Shown piece after piece: positions 43,476 to 52,801 of a stretch of 64,000 nt of DNA. The position numbers were made by a program, and so were the translations under genes. Source of the DNA: Methylocapsa sp. S129 (GTDB lineage: Bacteria; Pseudomonadota; Alphaproteobacteria; Rhizobiales; Beijerinckiaceae); contig NZ_LMUI01000046.1 in the NCBI RefSeq assembly GCF_009765995.1, forward strand, positions 62,001 through 126,000, read 5' to 3'. The notes beneath the pieces were generated by a model. That model saw only the letters and a list, made by a program, of their open reading frames with translations, was not told where the DNA came from and did not search any database. How positions within the stretch are numbered: position 1 is the first letter of the stretch; every line of letters begins with the position of its first letter.

Positions 43476-44217
43476 CATTCTCGCGACGCTGCTACAGAGT
43501 ACCATTCACGCGAAGACGCCATGATGCAGGTAAATCAGAACTCAGATATCGCGATGCGAAGTGATTGCATCACACGCACCTACCGCCGACCAAGTATGAT
43601 CTGTTGTAAAAGTCGCAACTTTGGGTGTCGAGCCGGCAGCGGCAATTAGCACATATGTGATAGAGAAAACCTGGCGTATCTGCGAATGATCGCCGCACGC
43701 TGGCTTCGAGGATCGTGGGTCGTCGTCACGAGCGCTCCACCCGAGGGAGAGCGGCCTCAGCATGTTATGCTAGGTCGCAACGGACGAAAGGGTCCCGACG
43801 CGGTCAAGTTTCAGGCCGCAGGAGTGACGGATTTCCGTTTCGCCATGGCACTCAGGCGGTGAAGGTGTGTAGATGGGGCGGACCGATGGGAACGGCGCGA
43901 AACGAAATGATTGCGGACGGCGGAGAAGATTGAAACGAATCGCTGCAACTCAGGCCGGGATCGAAATCCTCGCATCATCCTCTCTCGTTTTCGGATGGGC
44001 ATGAGAATTCTGCGCCCCACTTTCGAGTCCCTGCTGGGAGCGGTGTTCGACCTCCGGCATGACCTCGCTCGGCGGCGGTATGAGAGCAGAGTTTGTCGGT
44101 TATGATCCGCTTCGGCGGACGTCCTTGCTTCCGCAAGAGCCGCATGACACGATAAATCATCGGGACGCTACGAGTGGGGACACCGGAAACGCTCGCGCAT
44201 GCTCGGAAGGAAGGAAG
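43476..44217. other. Intergenic stretch without recognisable gene
   Basis: About 740 bases between the aldehyde dehydrogenase relic and the AraC gene. Short frames exist on both strands, none with a recognised motif or convincing ribosome site. No repeats or insertion sequence ends were seen. Confidence 0.45.
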
Positions 44218-45093
44218 ATGAAGGAGGATCGGGTCGCCGCAGACTATTGCCGTCTGGTCGGCGGGGAGCTTGTCTCGTCAATCGTTGCGCAGACGATGAG
44301 CGTGCGCGTCGAAATGCTTCGTCGCCGTTCTAGCGGCCGGATAGCGTGGCGATTTCGCCAGCCGCGATTGGCGCTCTTCTGGTTTCGTCATGGCTTGGGG
44401 CGATTTCGGTTGGAGATCGACGGCTCCCCGATCCGCGCCCAAATCTCGCCAACGTCTAGCCTTGGACTGTTTCCCGCCGATGTGGGAATAACCGGCGAGT
44501 TCGAAGTCGATCGGTGCTGCGAATACGCCGTCGCTTTCTTGGACTGGGGCGTCCTCGCGGCCCGGTGCGAATTGGAATTTCAACGTCCGCTCGTTGCTTT
44601 CAGCCACGATCCTATTAAGCAGGGCTTTGCTGGATTGTGCCGCGAGGCGACCGAGCCGGACAATCTCTTCGATCTCTTCGCGGAAGGATGGGCGCTGCAG
44701 ACGCTCGCGCAATTGGCTCAGATCAGCCGGACGACCAGTCCGAAACATGCCGAGGCGCGTGGCGGATTGCCGCCGATCAGCTTGCGCCGCGTCGAGGACT
44801 ATATCCGCGCCAATCTGTCCAATACCGTCACTCTGACCGATTTGTCGGAAATCGCAGGACTCAGCCCTCGGCACTTCCTGCGCGCCTTTCAGGACAGCGT
44901 CGGCGCGACGCTGCTGGGCCACGTCCGCGCCATGAGGATCGACGAGGCCAAGCAGCGCCTGTCCGATCGCCGCTCGAGCATTACGCAAGTGGCGATCGAG
45001 TGCGGCTTCAGGCACGCACAACATTTCGCGACAAGCTTCCGGGCGGCGACCGGGGTTACGCCTTCGGCGTTCCGTCGGCTGCTGCTTTCCTGA
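44218..45093 (+). CDS. AraC-family transcriptional regulator
   Basis: 291 residues. The N-terminal part (1-180) is not a clear known sensor domain. The C-terminal domain (about 195-290) has VTLTDLSEIAGLSPRHFLRAFQ and ITQVAIECGFRHAQHFATSF, a double helix-turn-helix ending in TPSAFRRLLLS. The ATG at 44218 follows AAGGAAGG; upstream frame to 44059 has no ribosome site. It lies in tandem with the tautomerase gene 182 bases downstream, a plausible target. Confidence 0.9.
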   Translation: MKEDRVAADYCRLVGGELVSSIVAQTMSVRVEMLRRRSSGRIAWRFRQPRLALFWFRHGLGRFRLEIDGSPIRAQISPTSSLGLFPADVGITGEFEVDRCCEYAVAFLDWGVLAARCELEFQRPLVAFSHDPIKQGFAGLCREATEPDNLFDLFAEGWALQTLAQLAQISRTTSPKHAEARGGLPPISLRRVEDYIRANLSNTVTLTDLSEIAGLSPRHFLRAFQDSVGATLLGHVRAMRIDEAKQRLSDRRSSITQVAIECGFRHAQHFATSFRAATGVTPSAFRRLLLS

Positions 45094-45275
45094 TTTGATC
45101 CCTCGGCAGACCAAGCCCCCATCGGTCGCCGGCGTGCGCCCCTTTTCGGACCGCGGCGTCGCAGATTCGATTGTGGCGTTTCTCCGCATGTCTCGTCGCT
45201 TCTTTGGAAGTCGCAGGCCCGACCTACGGCCAAGATGACTGCCGATAACCACATCAGCTACAACGGGAGTGCTCC

Positions 45276-45647
45276 ATGCCGGCTTTCATTTGCGAGACCC
45301 GAGCCGGACTCAATCCGAACACCAAGGCCACGCTTGCCAGGGCGATCACCGACGTCGTTAACGACATCATACAGTCCCCCTTCGATCTCATCAGCGTCGT
45401 TTTCCACGATCTTCGAGCGGAAGACACTTATCGGGCGGGCGATCGGACGATGGACACGCTGATCTTCGGTCACATCCGCCAGGGCAGAACGGACGCTACG
45501 ATACAGAAACTCGGACTCGCCATCAGCGAGACCTGGAGCCGCATTACCGGCGTCCCCGAAAGCGAGATCGAAATCGCCATCGAGGAGTATCCTGCTAAAT
45601 TCACCTTCCGTGGGGGCGAAAGACTGCCGGAGCCTCCGTACGTCTGA
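45276..45647 (+). CDS. Tautomerase-superfamily protein
   Basis: 123 residues. After Met removal the N-terminus is Pro (MPAFICETRAGL), the catalytic base of the 4-oxalocrotonate tautomerase superfamily. The double-length chain (two beta-alpha-beta units, with GRTDATIQKLGLAISETWSR in the second) resembles the cis-CaaD/MSAD or CHMI-like group rather than the 62-residue 4-OT. It would catalyse keto-enol change or a hydratase/dehalogenase variant on an unsaturated acid in the cytoplasm. GGGAG lies about seven bases before the ATG. The AraC regulator upstream on the same strand may control it. The substrate is unknown. Confidence 0.85.
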   Translation: MPAFICETRAGLNPNTKATLARAITDVVNDIIQSPFDLISVVFHDLRAEDTYRAGDRTMDTLIFGHIRQGRTDATIQKLGLAISETWSRITGVPESEIEIAIEEYPAKFTFRGGERLPEPPYV

Positions 45648-45923
45648 ACAGGCGAATTGATGAGGATCGAGATCTCTCAGCGCGCATCCATTGTCGGCGA
45701 GTTTACGTGACCTCAGTGCGAACCAGACACATGACGTCAACGAAGATGCAAGCGACCACGTTTTCGACGACCGCATCGGTCAAGAGGCCATGCCGGATTG
45801 CGTGGTGTTGTCTCCTGAATTTTCGCCCAGGACCAGAGCCGGCGATATTCACGTCAGCACGGCGACCAACCGGAACGGGCCACGGTCACAACCACGAGTA
45901 CGACCATCCTTTTTTAGCCCATT

Positions 45924-46487
45924 TTAGACGGAGTTCTGACGCGGTCGAGCGCGCCCTGCCATGCGCGTCGCGGAAGCCGCAGGGGCAGCGTCGACGTGCG
46001 CGCGCCCCAACGCCGCTTTGATCCGGGACTGCCTCTTGCCCGCACCGGGTCCCGGCATCACGCGCACTTGTCGAGGATCGAGCTGTTCGCCGCACTCGGA
46101 ACAGGTCAACACCGGGTCAAACAAATGGCCGCAACCGAGGTGCCGATGCAGCATGGGGCGACCGGCCTTGCCCGCGCTGTAAGTGTCGCCCCAATGCACC
46201 AGACCCATCAATACGGGGTAGAGGTCGAGCCCTTTTTTGGTCAACCTGTATTCGTAGCGTGTCTGACGGACCTGATATGGCGTCTTCGCGAGCACGCCTT
46301 CATCGACCAGCTTCTTCAACCGATCCGCGAGAATGTGCCGCGTGACGCCAAGCCGTGCCTGAAATTCATCGAATCGACGGATACGAAGAAAGCAGTCTCG
46401 GAGAATCAACAGCGTCCACCGATCCCCGATCACCGAAACAGTGCGAGATATGGAGCATCGCTCACTCGCCAACTCACTCCAGCGCAT
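45924..46487 (-). CDS. HxlR-family transcriptional regulator
   Basis: 187 residues. The winged helix-turn-helix (about 10-110) has CSISRTVSVIGDRWTLLILR, FDEFQARLGVTRHILADRLK and GLDLYPVLMGLVHWGD, the HxlR (MarR-like) pattern. The C-terminal 70 residues contain four Cys around CGHLFDPVLTCSECGEQLDP, a likely zinc ribbon, then a basic tail. The ATG at 46487 has GAGG close by. It is convergent with the tautomerase gene, and reads away from the nitronate monooxygenase region. It could recognise the palindrome at 47832, but that is only a guess. Confidence 0.9.
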   Translation of the reverse strand: MRWSELASERCSISRTVSVIGDRWTLLILRDCFLRIRRFDEFQARLGVTRHILADRLKKLVDEGVLAKTPYQVRQTRYEYRLTKKGLDLYPVLMGLVHWGDTYSAGKAGRPMLHRHLGCGHLFDPVLTCSECGEQLDPRQVRVMPGPGAGKRQSRIKAALGRAHVDAAPAASATRMAGRARPRQNSV

Positions 46488-46718
46488 TGACGCCTCATTG
46501 GAAATTGCAAAAATCGCTCTGAATCATATCGAGCCGTCATAATTGGGGCTAGTCAGCAGGACGAATGGCGAACCGGCAACGCTGGAGGACCCCGTGTACG
46601 CGACCCGCGGCCGGGGCTGCCGATGGCGGGCTCTCCATCATCCGGAGGTCCGAAAGATAACGCCGCTCATCCGCGACCGGGAGAGCGCACGGTCTCCCCC
46701 CGGCGCGTCAGGCCATGC

Positions 46719-47717
46719 CTACGCCCGTGTTTCCGACGGCGCGGCGCGCGAGCTGGAAAATTGGACGGTTCGCGCACCCGCAGCGCCATATTCAGCAACC
46801 AGGCGGGCGACCAAATCGGCAGTCGGCGTGATATGCGTTACCGCACCAATGCCTTGACCAGATCCCCAAATGTCGCGCCAGGGCTTCACGTTGGCCCCTT
46901 CGCGCGGCTCTGCGAAATTCATCGCCGACGGATCGGAAGTTGGCAGATTGTCCGGATCCAATCCGGAACGTACGACAGAGGGTCTGAGATCATTACCGTG
47001 CACGCCTGTAAACAGGTTGGTGTAAACGATATCGTCCGCGTCGCTGTCCACGATCATTTTCTTATAATCGGCGTGCGCGTTGGCTTCTTCAGTCGCGATG
47101 AAGGGCGAGCCGATATAGGCGAAATCGGCGCCCATGATCTGGGCGGCGAGGACGTTGGCGCCAGTGGCGATGGCGCCGGACAGCGCGAGCGGCCCGTCCC
47201 ACCAGGTCCGCAATTGTTGGACGAAAGCGAACGGCGATAAGCCGCCAGCGTGCCCGCCCGCGGCGACGGCGATCGGTCCGTCGGCGCCTTTCTCGATCGC
47301 CTTTCGCGCGAACCGGTCGTTGATCACATCGTGCAGAACGATGCCGCCGTAGGAATGCACCGCCTGGTTCACGTCTTCACGCGCGCCAAGCGAGGTGATG
47401 ACGATCGGCGCCCGATGCTTCACGCAAAGCTCCAGGTCGCGCTCCAGTCGAGCGTTCGTTCGGTGCACGATCTGGTTGACGGCGAAAGGCGCCGCCGGAC
47501 GGTCCGGATGGGCGCGATCGTGCGCGTCGATCTCCTCACGAATGCGCGCGAGCCATTCGTCGAGCATGGTCGCCGGCCGGGCGTTGAGCGCCGGGAAACT
47601 GCCGACCACGCCCGCCTTGCATTGCGCGAGGACCAGGTCAGGATTCGAAATGATGAACAGCGGCGCCGCGATGATGGGAACCGAAAGCCGTTCTCGAAGA
47701 TTGGCGGCCAGGTTCAA
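46719..47717 (-). CDS. Nitronate monooxygenase (2-nitropropane dioxygenase-like)
   Basis: 332 residues, FMN TIM barrel. Recognisable are SVPIIAAPLFIISNPDL, IVGSFPALNARP, SLGAREDVNQAVHSYGGIVLHDV and the FMN/phosphate segment AAGGHAGGLSPFAF with GAIATGANVLAAQIMGADFAYIGSPF. It oxidises alkyl nitronates to carbonyl compounds and nitrite with O2. It starts at ATG 47717, divergent from the broken acyl-CoA ligase gene; a perfect palindrome (47832-47846) lies in the gap. The C-terminus extends further than the core. Confidence 0.92.
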   Translation of the reverse strand: MNLAANLRERLSVPIIAAPLFIISNPDLVLAQCKAGVVGSFPALNARPATMLDEWLARIREEIDAHDRAHPDRPAAPFAVNQIVHRTNARLERDLELCVKHRAPIVITSLGAREDVNQAVHSYGGIVLHDVINDRFARKAIEKGADGPIAVAAGGHAGGLSPFAFVQQLRTWWDGPLALSGAIATGANVLAAQIMGADFAYIGSPFIATEEANAHADYKKMIVDSDADDIVYTNLFTGVHGNDLRPSVVRSGLDPDNLPTSDPSAMNFAEPREGANVKPWRDIWGSGQGIGAVTHITPTADLVARLVAEYGAAGARTVQFSSSRAAPSETRA

Positions 47718-47831
47718 TTGCGACCTCCTGTGACGGAAGCATGCGACGCTCCCTTATGGGACAGTGAGTTCTGTTTTGGAATTCGTCAAGTCGACCGGGC
47801 GACGTCGATCCTCGCTCCATCAGCTTGACGA

Positions 47832-47846
47832 GTTCTATAATAGAAC
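47832..47846. promoter_or_regulatory. Perfect palindrome, probable operator
   Basis: GTTCTATAATAGAAC, seven-base arms around one A, 34 bases before the ligase ATG at 47880 and 115 before the divergent nitronate monooxygenase start. A related half-site GTTCT occurs again at 47768. HxlR- or MarR-type proteins bind such sites; the HxlR gene at 45924 is the nearest candidate. Confidence 0.6.
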
Positions 47847-47879
47847 CTATCGTGCTGACGAAGAGATTTGGGGAGGCCT

Positions 47880-48760
47880 ATGGACGCTGGAGCGATCAGG
47901 GCGGAAGCGGCGGAGATTTTCCGGCTTGCCAGAGCGCATCAGCCATGTGATCCGCGCTACAGCCCAGCGCCGACCGCAGCTTCCCGCGCTGGTCGATGCA
48001 ACGAATCTCTGGACCTACGGCGACCTCGCGGCCGTCGTCGCAGAATTGGCGGCGGCGCTACGCAGTCTCGGCGTCTGCGCGGGCGATCGCGTGATGATCG
48101 TCAGCGAGAACAGCCTCCCCCTGGCCGGGTTGGTTCTCGCGGCGAGCGAGATCGACGCCTGGGCGGTGGTGGTGAATCCCCGACTATCGGCGCGGGAAGT
48201 CGATCAAAATACGCGACCATAGCGGCGCGCGACGGGTCTTCTTCGTAACGCAGGGCTCCATGGCCGCCGCGGAGCACGCCGCCCGGCATGGCGCCGAGGC
48301 GACATCCCTCGGGCAAGTGGGAAGGCTTGCCGTCGGCCCCCTCAATGCGGCGGCTACGCCCGAACCGGCGCAGGCCGAAGGCGCGCATCAAGTCGCTGCG
48401 CTCATGTACACGTCGGGAACGACCGGCAATCCGAAGGGCGTTATGCTTACGCATCAAAACCTTCTCTACAACGCCGCCGTGTCGGGCCGGATGCGTCGAA
48501 TTTCGAGCGACGACCGTCTCTACGGCGTGCTGCCGATGTCGCATATCGTCGGGCTGTCCAATATTCTCATCGGCGCGCTGATGTTCGGCGCTTCAATCCA
48601 GGTTGCCCCGCGCTATGCGCCGGAAGACCTCGAGCGCGCCCTCGTCGAGGACGGTGTGTCCGTCCTCTATGGCGTGCCGGCGACCTATCAGCGTCTGCTG
48701 GAGCACATGAAGGCCACGGGCAAGACGAAACTGGCGCGGGGTCGGTTGCGCTACATCATG
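47880..48760 (+). pseudogene. Broken AMP-forming acyl-CoA ligase gene
   Basis: GGGGAGG precedes ATG 47880 (MDAGAIRAEAAEIF), but the fold continues in another frame after about 47917 (LPERISHVIRATAQRRPQLP ... WTYGDLAAVVAELAAALRSL). A second shift near 48207 comes from one extra A: CAAAATACGC instead of CAAATACGC; after it the frame gives MAAAEHAARHG and the AMP-binding P-loop MYTSGTTGNPKGVMLTHQN. Similarity ends at RYIM near 48760, where the convergent MDR gene begins, so more than half of the 500-residue family length is missing. Two shifts plus truncation make it a pseudogene. Confidence 0.9.
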
Positions 48761-49748
48761 GCACGGTTACGACGACTTTGCCGACTTGCTTACCAGATTC
48801 AAGAAATCGGTGGGCAGCAACAATTTCAGAGAATGTAAACGTCTTAGCGATCGTCGGCTTCAGGACGCCTGAGGCAATTCTCATCTCAATAAAGTGCGCG
48901 AGAGACTTTAGCTTGGCGTCATCTTTCGTCACCGCGTTGATCGCGAAACCGCGGATCGTCAACTGACGGGTTAACAGAGCCAAGATCGGCAGCGGCGTTA
49001 TCTCAGGGCTCATCGCTCCATAGACAACAGCGATTGCCCCAGAAGTAGCTGCCATAGCTAGTTGCTCGAAGGCAGGGCCCGCGACTGCGTCGAAAATGAC
49101 GTCAGCGCCCTTGCCTGCGGTCAACTTCATCACTTCAGAGGTGATGTTCTGCTCTTGGGTGATGATGATATGGGCCGCGCCGGCCCCGCGAAGTGAGTCG
49201 GCCTTCGCCGCGGTTCTCGTGAGCGCCACCGGCACGGCTCCGACCGCCCGGGCCGTCTGAATTGCGGCAAGGCCCACGCTGCTTGACGCAGCTGAAATGA
49301 GCACCACCTGTTCTTGAGCTATCTGAGCAATGTCGATCAGGCCACACCAAGCTGTGCCGAAGGCAGACCAGATGGCCGCGGCGTCCTCCCAACTCAGATC
49401 GTCCGCGACCTTCGCCAACGCCCGCGCCGGCGCAAGCGACACCTCGCCGTAGAGACCGTACTCAGTGATAGCAAAGGATGGGATTACGCTTACGCGGTCG
49501 CCCACGGCAAATCCTATGACACCCGGGCCGAGCTTTTCTATCTCTCCGGCCGCCTCAAAGCCCAGTTGAGTCGGAAGGGCTGGCCTGAGCGGAATGCGGC
49601 CAGATCTGAACGTTGCTTCCGTCCGGTTCAAGCCGATCGCACGTATTCGAAGACGCACTTCGCCGGGCCCAGGCTCCGGATTGGGAATGTCTTCGATTTC
49701 GAGCGCTTCCGGACCCCCGAAGGTATGGATACGAATGCTGCGGACCAT
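48756..49748 (-). CDS. MDR-family zinc-independent alcohol dehydrogenase/quinone oxidoreductase
   Basis: 330 residues. GroES-like N-terminus: MVRSIRIHTFGGPEALEIED, GLNRTEATFRSGR, LGFEAAGEIEKLGPGV. The nucleotide-binding domain has LISAASSSVGLAAIQTARAVGA in place of the usual GxGxxG zinc-ADH pattern, as in quinone oxidoreductases; no zinc ligands are seen. NADPH-dependent reduction of quinones or enones is expected. Its stop lies where the acyl-CoA ligase relic ends, which suggests the deletion that removed the ligase 3' end stopped here. The SDR at 49838 is upstream on the same strand, 89 bases away. Confidence 0.92.
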   Translation of the reverse strand: MVRSIRIHTFGGPEALEIEDIPNPEPGPGEVRLRIRAIGLNRTEATFRSGRIPLRPALPTQLGFEAAGEIEKLGPGVIGFAVGDRVSVIPSFAITEYGLYGEVSLAPARALAKVADDLSWEDAAAIWSAFGTAWCGLIDIAQIAQEQVVLISAASSSVGLAAIQTARAVGAVPVALTRTAAKADSLRGAGAAHIIITQEQNITSEVMKLTAGKGADVIFDAVAGPAFEQLAMAATSGAIAVVYGAMSPEITPLPILALLTRQLTIRGFAINAVTKDDAKLKSLAHFIEMRIASGVLKPTIAKTFTFSEIVAAHRFLESGKQVGKVVVTVP

Positions 49749-49837
49749 GTCTTACCCCAATCTTTCAGCCACTTTGTCGCGGGCCCGATCTGCTGAAAAG
49801 CTGACACTCACTCCAAAAGACAGCACGATTGCATTGA

Positions 49838-50569
49838 CTAAATGGACTGCGCCGTCGGCCGAACGATAATCTCGTTCACCGCGACCTCTTTTGGCTGGCC
49901 CAGCGCGCACGCGATCGCGCCAGCAATGACGTCGGGGGGAATCGCCAACGTGAAGAGACCTGCGGCGACGCGCTGTTTCACGTTTGGATCTGTGATGCTG
50001 TCGATCAACTCGGTCGCTACGGCGCCAGGGCAAATGATTGTGGTTCGAATCTTTCCAACCGTTTCCTGTCGCAGGCCTTCCATGATCGCGCGCACGGCGA
50101 ACTTGGTGCCGGAATAGACGGCGCCGCCGGGCGACACGACGTGTCCGGCGATGGAAGAGATCGACACGATATGACCATCGCCGCGTTGCAGCATATGAGC
50201 TAGAACCGCGTCGACGCCATAGAGGACTCCTTTGATGTTGACGTCGATCATCCGGTCCCAATCGTCGACATTGCCTGCCCTTAGGAGCGAAACCGGCATG
50301 ATTCCGGCGTTGTTGACAATGGCGTCGATCCGCCCGAACCGTGACAGGGTCTTGGCGGCGAGGGCCTGCAAATCGCCGCGCCTGCTGACATCGACGACAG
50401 CCCAATCTATGTCTCCGCCAATCTGCGACGCGAGCGCCTCAAGACGGTCGCGCCGCCGCGCTGCGAGCATGACCGACGCGCCGTCGGCGCAGAGCCTTCG
50501 GGCGGACGCTTCGCCGATGCCGCTGCTCGATCCAGTAATGATAACGACCTTGCCTTGAACATTACTCAT
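49838..50569 (-). CDS. Short-chain dehydrogenase/reductase
   Basis: 243 residues, classical SDR: TGSSSGIGEASARRL, NNAGIMPVS, Ser in VSISSIAGHV and YSGTK for Tyr and Lys. The tail ends NEIIVRPTAQSI, common in the clavulanate/serine dehydrogenase-like YdfG group. It should reduce or oxidise a small hydroxy or keto compound with NADP. The ATG at 50569 follows GGAGGGTGA; frame upstream to 50596 is not needed. It precedes the MDR gene on the same strand, probably one message. Confidence 0.92.
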   Translation of the reverse strand: MSNVQGKVVIITGSSSGIGEASARRLCADGASVMLAARRRDRLEALASQIGGDIDWAVVDVSRRGDLQALAAKTLSRFGRIDAIVNNAGIMPVSLLRAGNVDDWDRMIDVNIKGVLYGVDAVLAHMLQRGDGHIVSISSIAGHVVSPGGAVYSGTKFAVRAIMEGLRQETVGKIRTTIICPGAVATELIDSITDPNVKQRVAAGLFTLAIPPDVIAGAIACALGQPKEVAVNEIIVRPTAQSI

Positions 50570-51003
50570 CAACGTCACCCTCCGGAAGCTCGCCAAATGC
50601 CGACCCGAAACGACATGCGGCCCCGGTTTCGTCGAGACCGATATTCTGTTTGACCTGGCGACATGTCGCCGAGCGCAGGAACGATGGGACCCCCTTTGAT
50701 CGGCACACCACTCACTTCAAAACGAACTCGCCCTAAAGGCCGGAGTAGCGACCATCGCGACGGTGCAGCGCGCCGTTGCGGAACCATCCCTTTGTGCCGT
50801 TTGCGCATTCGTAGTCGAGCCATCATCGCTGCGGTTATATCGATCCCGCGCCACTGAACGCAGTCATTATTGCCTTTAGTACTCGGCGCGGGTACACGGA
50901 TGTATTGACGACCCCGAGCTCATCCCCCCGATCCTGCGCTGGTGAGCGCGACAGGATCGTCTCCGCTGTTTTCACATTAACCGTCGAGACCTGTTCCCTC
51001 TTC
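50570..51003. other. Intergenic stretch without recognisable gene
   Basis: About 430 bases between two SDR genes on the same strand. No motif-bearing frame. A 20-base motif beginning CGGATGTAT at about 50895 is roughly repeated near 52753, without further similarity around it. Confidence 0.4.
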
Positions 51004-51666
51004 TCAAGCGCTCGCCGGGCTGTAGCGCACCTCCGCGGTCCAGGCGTCCTCCAGCTGGCTGTAGAGACGCCAGAAGTGCTCGGCGACTGCTTTGGCTTCC
51101 TTCGAGTCCGGGGCAACGAGGGCCATGACAGTCACCGTCGCAATATGAATCCCCTTCGCGCGGAAGGGCTCGAAGAGGCCGAGCGCCATGGCGCGGATGC
51201 CGGCCTTGCCAATGCTGAGCGAAAGAAAGTCAGGGCTGGGAGCCAGTGCGAAACCGCCTCCTGTCAATAGGATCGCACCCGATTTCCGCTCTTCCATCCT
51301 CACAGCGGCAGCTTGGGCCGCGACGAGCGCGCCGCCGACGTTCACAGCGAGATCGCTAACGAAAGTGTCGCGTGGTTGCTCAGCAAGGGTCGCTTTTCGC
51401 AACGCGCCCGCATTGTAGTGCAGCACGTCGATAGCGCCGTACTTCCTTTCGACATTCACGACCAATCTGCCGACGCTCTCCGGGTCGCTCGCATCCGCTG
51501 TCTCAACTTCGGCCGTGTATCCCTTCGATTTGAGCCTTCCGGCCAATTCGCGGGTTTTTGTCGCGTCCCTGGAGACTAGAACAACCTGGAATCCTTCCGC
51601 GGCGAACCGTTCAGCGGTCGAGATCCCCATACCCGGGCCGGCTCCGATGCTGAGAAACGTTTTCAT
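51004..51666 (-). CDS. Atypical short-chain dehydrogenase/reductase lacking the catalytic Tyr
   Basis: 220 residues. Rossmann start LSIGAGPGMGISTAERFA and HYNAGALRKA are present. Where Y-x-x-x-K is expected, the sequence LSLSIGKAGIRAM has Lys but Leu four residues before it, and the Ser position reads LLTGGGFAL. Dehydrogenase chemistry of the normal kind is therefore doubtful; a binding or regulatory role is possible. The ATG at 51666 has GAAGGG upstream and begins directly with the first strand. It lies 193 bases from the SnoaL-like gene on the same strand. Confidence 0.85.
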   Translation of the reverse strand: MKTFLSIGAGPGMGISTAERFAAEGFQVVLVSRDATKTRELAGRLKSKGYTAEVETADASDPESVGRLVVNVERKYGAIDVLHYNAGALRKATLAEQPRDTFVSDLAVNVGGALVAAQAAAVRMEERKSGAILLTGGGFALAPSPDFLSLSIGKAGIRAMALGLFEPFRAKGIHIATVTVMALVAPDSKEAKAVAEHFWRLYSQLEDAWTAEVRYSPASA

Positions 51667-51859
51667 AGTGAGAATCCCTTCCGTGGTGTGGATGTAGAAC
51701 GTACAGAACAGTCGGCAGCGCCGCGCCAATCGAGTGCGCTGGCGGTAGGGGGCGCAGGCCTACTGGGCCTTCTGGCGGACATCGAGCCGATCGTGGAGAA
51801 CCGCCGCGACCTGACCGCAAGTTGAGGCGGCGCGCTCCCGGCCTCGCACCTCGTAGGTC

Positions 51860-52300
51860 CTATTGCCCGGCCTTCAATGTCGCTCGGTCTTCGAACACCG
51901 TTACGATGAGCTGGGTATCGTTATATTCCGTCACCTCGGCAATCTGATCACCGACAATCCGGAATACCATGCAGTACTCGTTTCGATACGGTACGCCGGC
52001 TTTGGTCACGCTATCACCACGGGCCTCCACCGCAACCAACTCACCATCCGCGATAAAACGCTGCGGGACCAACCTAATCCGCTCGGCAAGAATGGCGCGC
52101 ACCTCCCCGATCATATCCCGCAGGATCGCCTGCTTCCCCTCGTAAGTTTTCGACCAATTGGTCGTACCGATGATGCGCCAGCGCACATCATCGGTCATGC
52201 TCTCGAAAAGGAGTGCGCCATCGCCCTGCGCGAGGCCGGCGAAAATTTGCTGCATCAGCGTCCTGTTCGCGTCTGTGATCGTTTCGGTGCTCTTGGCCAT
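51860..52300 (-). CDS. SnoaL-like / NTF2-fold protein
   Basis: 146 residues, one NTF2-like domain: NRTLMQQIFAGLAQGDGALL, MTDDVRWRIIGTTNWSKTYEGK, VEARGDSVTKAGVPYRNEYCMVF-type strands (AVEARGDSVT, YRNEYCMVF) and ITEYNDTQL-like end (VTEYNDTQLIVTVF). It is of the ketosteroid isomerase-like group; the reaction is unknown. The ATG at 52300 follows GAGGGACTT. It precedes the atypical SDR on the same strand and may share its message. It is divergent from nothing nearby; the AraC regulator at 52802 lies upstream on the same strand. Confidence 0.88.
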   Translation of the reverse strand: MAKSTETITDANRTLMQQIFAGLAQGDGALLFESMTDDVRWRIIGTTNWSKTYEGKQAILRDMIGEVRAILAERIRLVPQRFIADGELVAVEARGDSVTKAGVPYRNEYCMVFRIVGDQIAEVTEYNDTQLIVTVFEDRATLKAGQ

Positions 52301-52801
52301 AAGTCCCTCTGGGGGTTCGAGAACGGCGCATAGCTTTGGCTTTCCAGCACACGGTAGCGTCGCTGAAGGCCCGCCGAAGCGAATAGTTCCGGTTCTAACG
52401 AGACTGGAAGCCCTCAACTTCGGATCATCCCATCTCCTTCCGGGGAGGCTATCGAGAGCAGCGGAACAGCGGAAGGGGCTGAAGGCCGCCTGTTCGGTGA
52501 GTTGGGGACAATCTCGAAGATCTGCGCGCCGCGATTGTCACGATCCCTCAGCCGCGTTGGATGCCGGATGGCTTTTACTGGCGCCGCGCAGGAGTCGTAT
52601 GCTGGAACCCGGCGACGGTGCTGGAATCAGTTCGAGCGCTCTCCTCGTTGGTCGTTCGGGTGCTGCGCTGATATTCAATGGCAAGCTTCATCCGCACCTC
52701 GGTAACGATTTAGCCGAACGTCATCTACGGATCCCTCCGACGCAGGGTGCGCGGATGTATCGACAACCCCGCGGCCATCCTTCCGAAGATGACTCTCGTG
52801 A
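52301..52801. other. Intergenic stretch without recognisable gene
   Basis: About 500 bases between the SnoaL-like gene and the AraC gene upstream of it. Frames present are not convincing. The promoter of the SnoaL-SDR pair is expected here; no dyad was recognised. Confidence 0.4.

Noticed and set aside
50895-52775. Approximate 20-base repeat beginning CGGATGTAT at about 50895 and 52753
   Set aside because: Short and imperfect, with no similarity in flanking DNA; could be chance.
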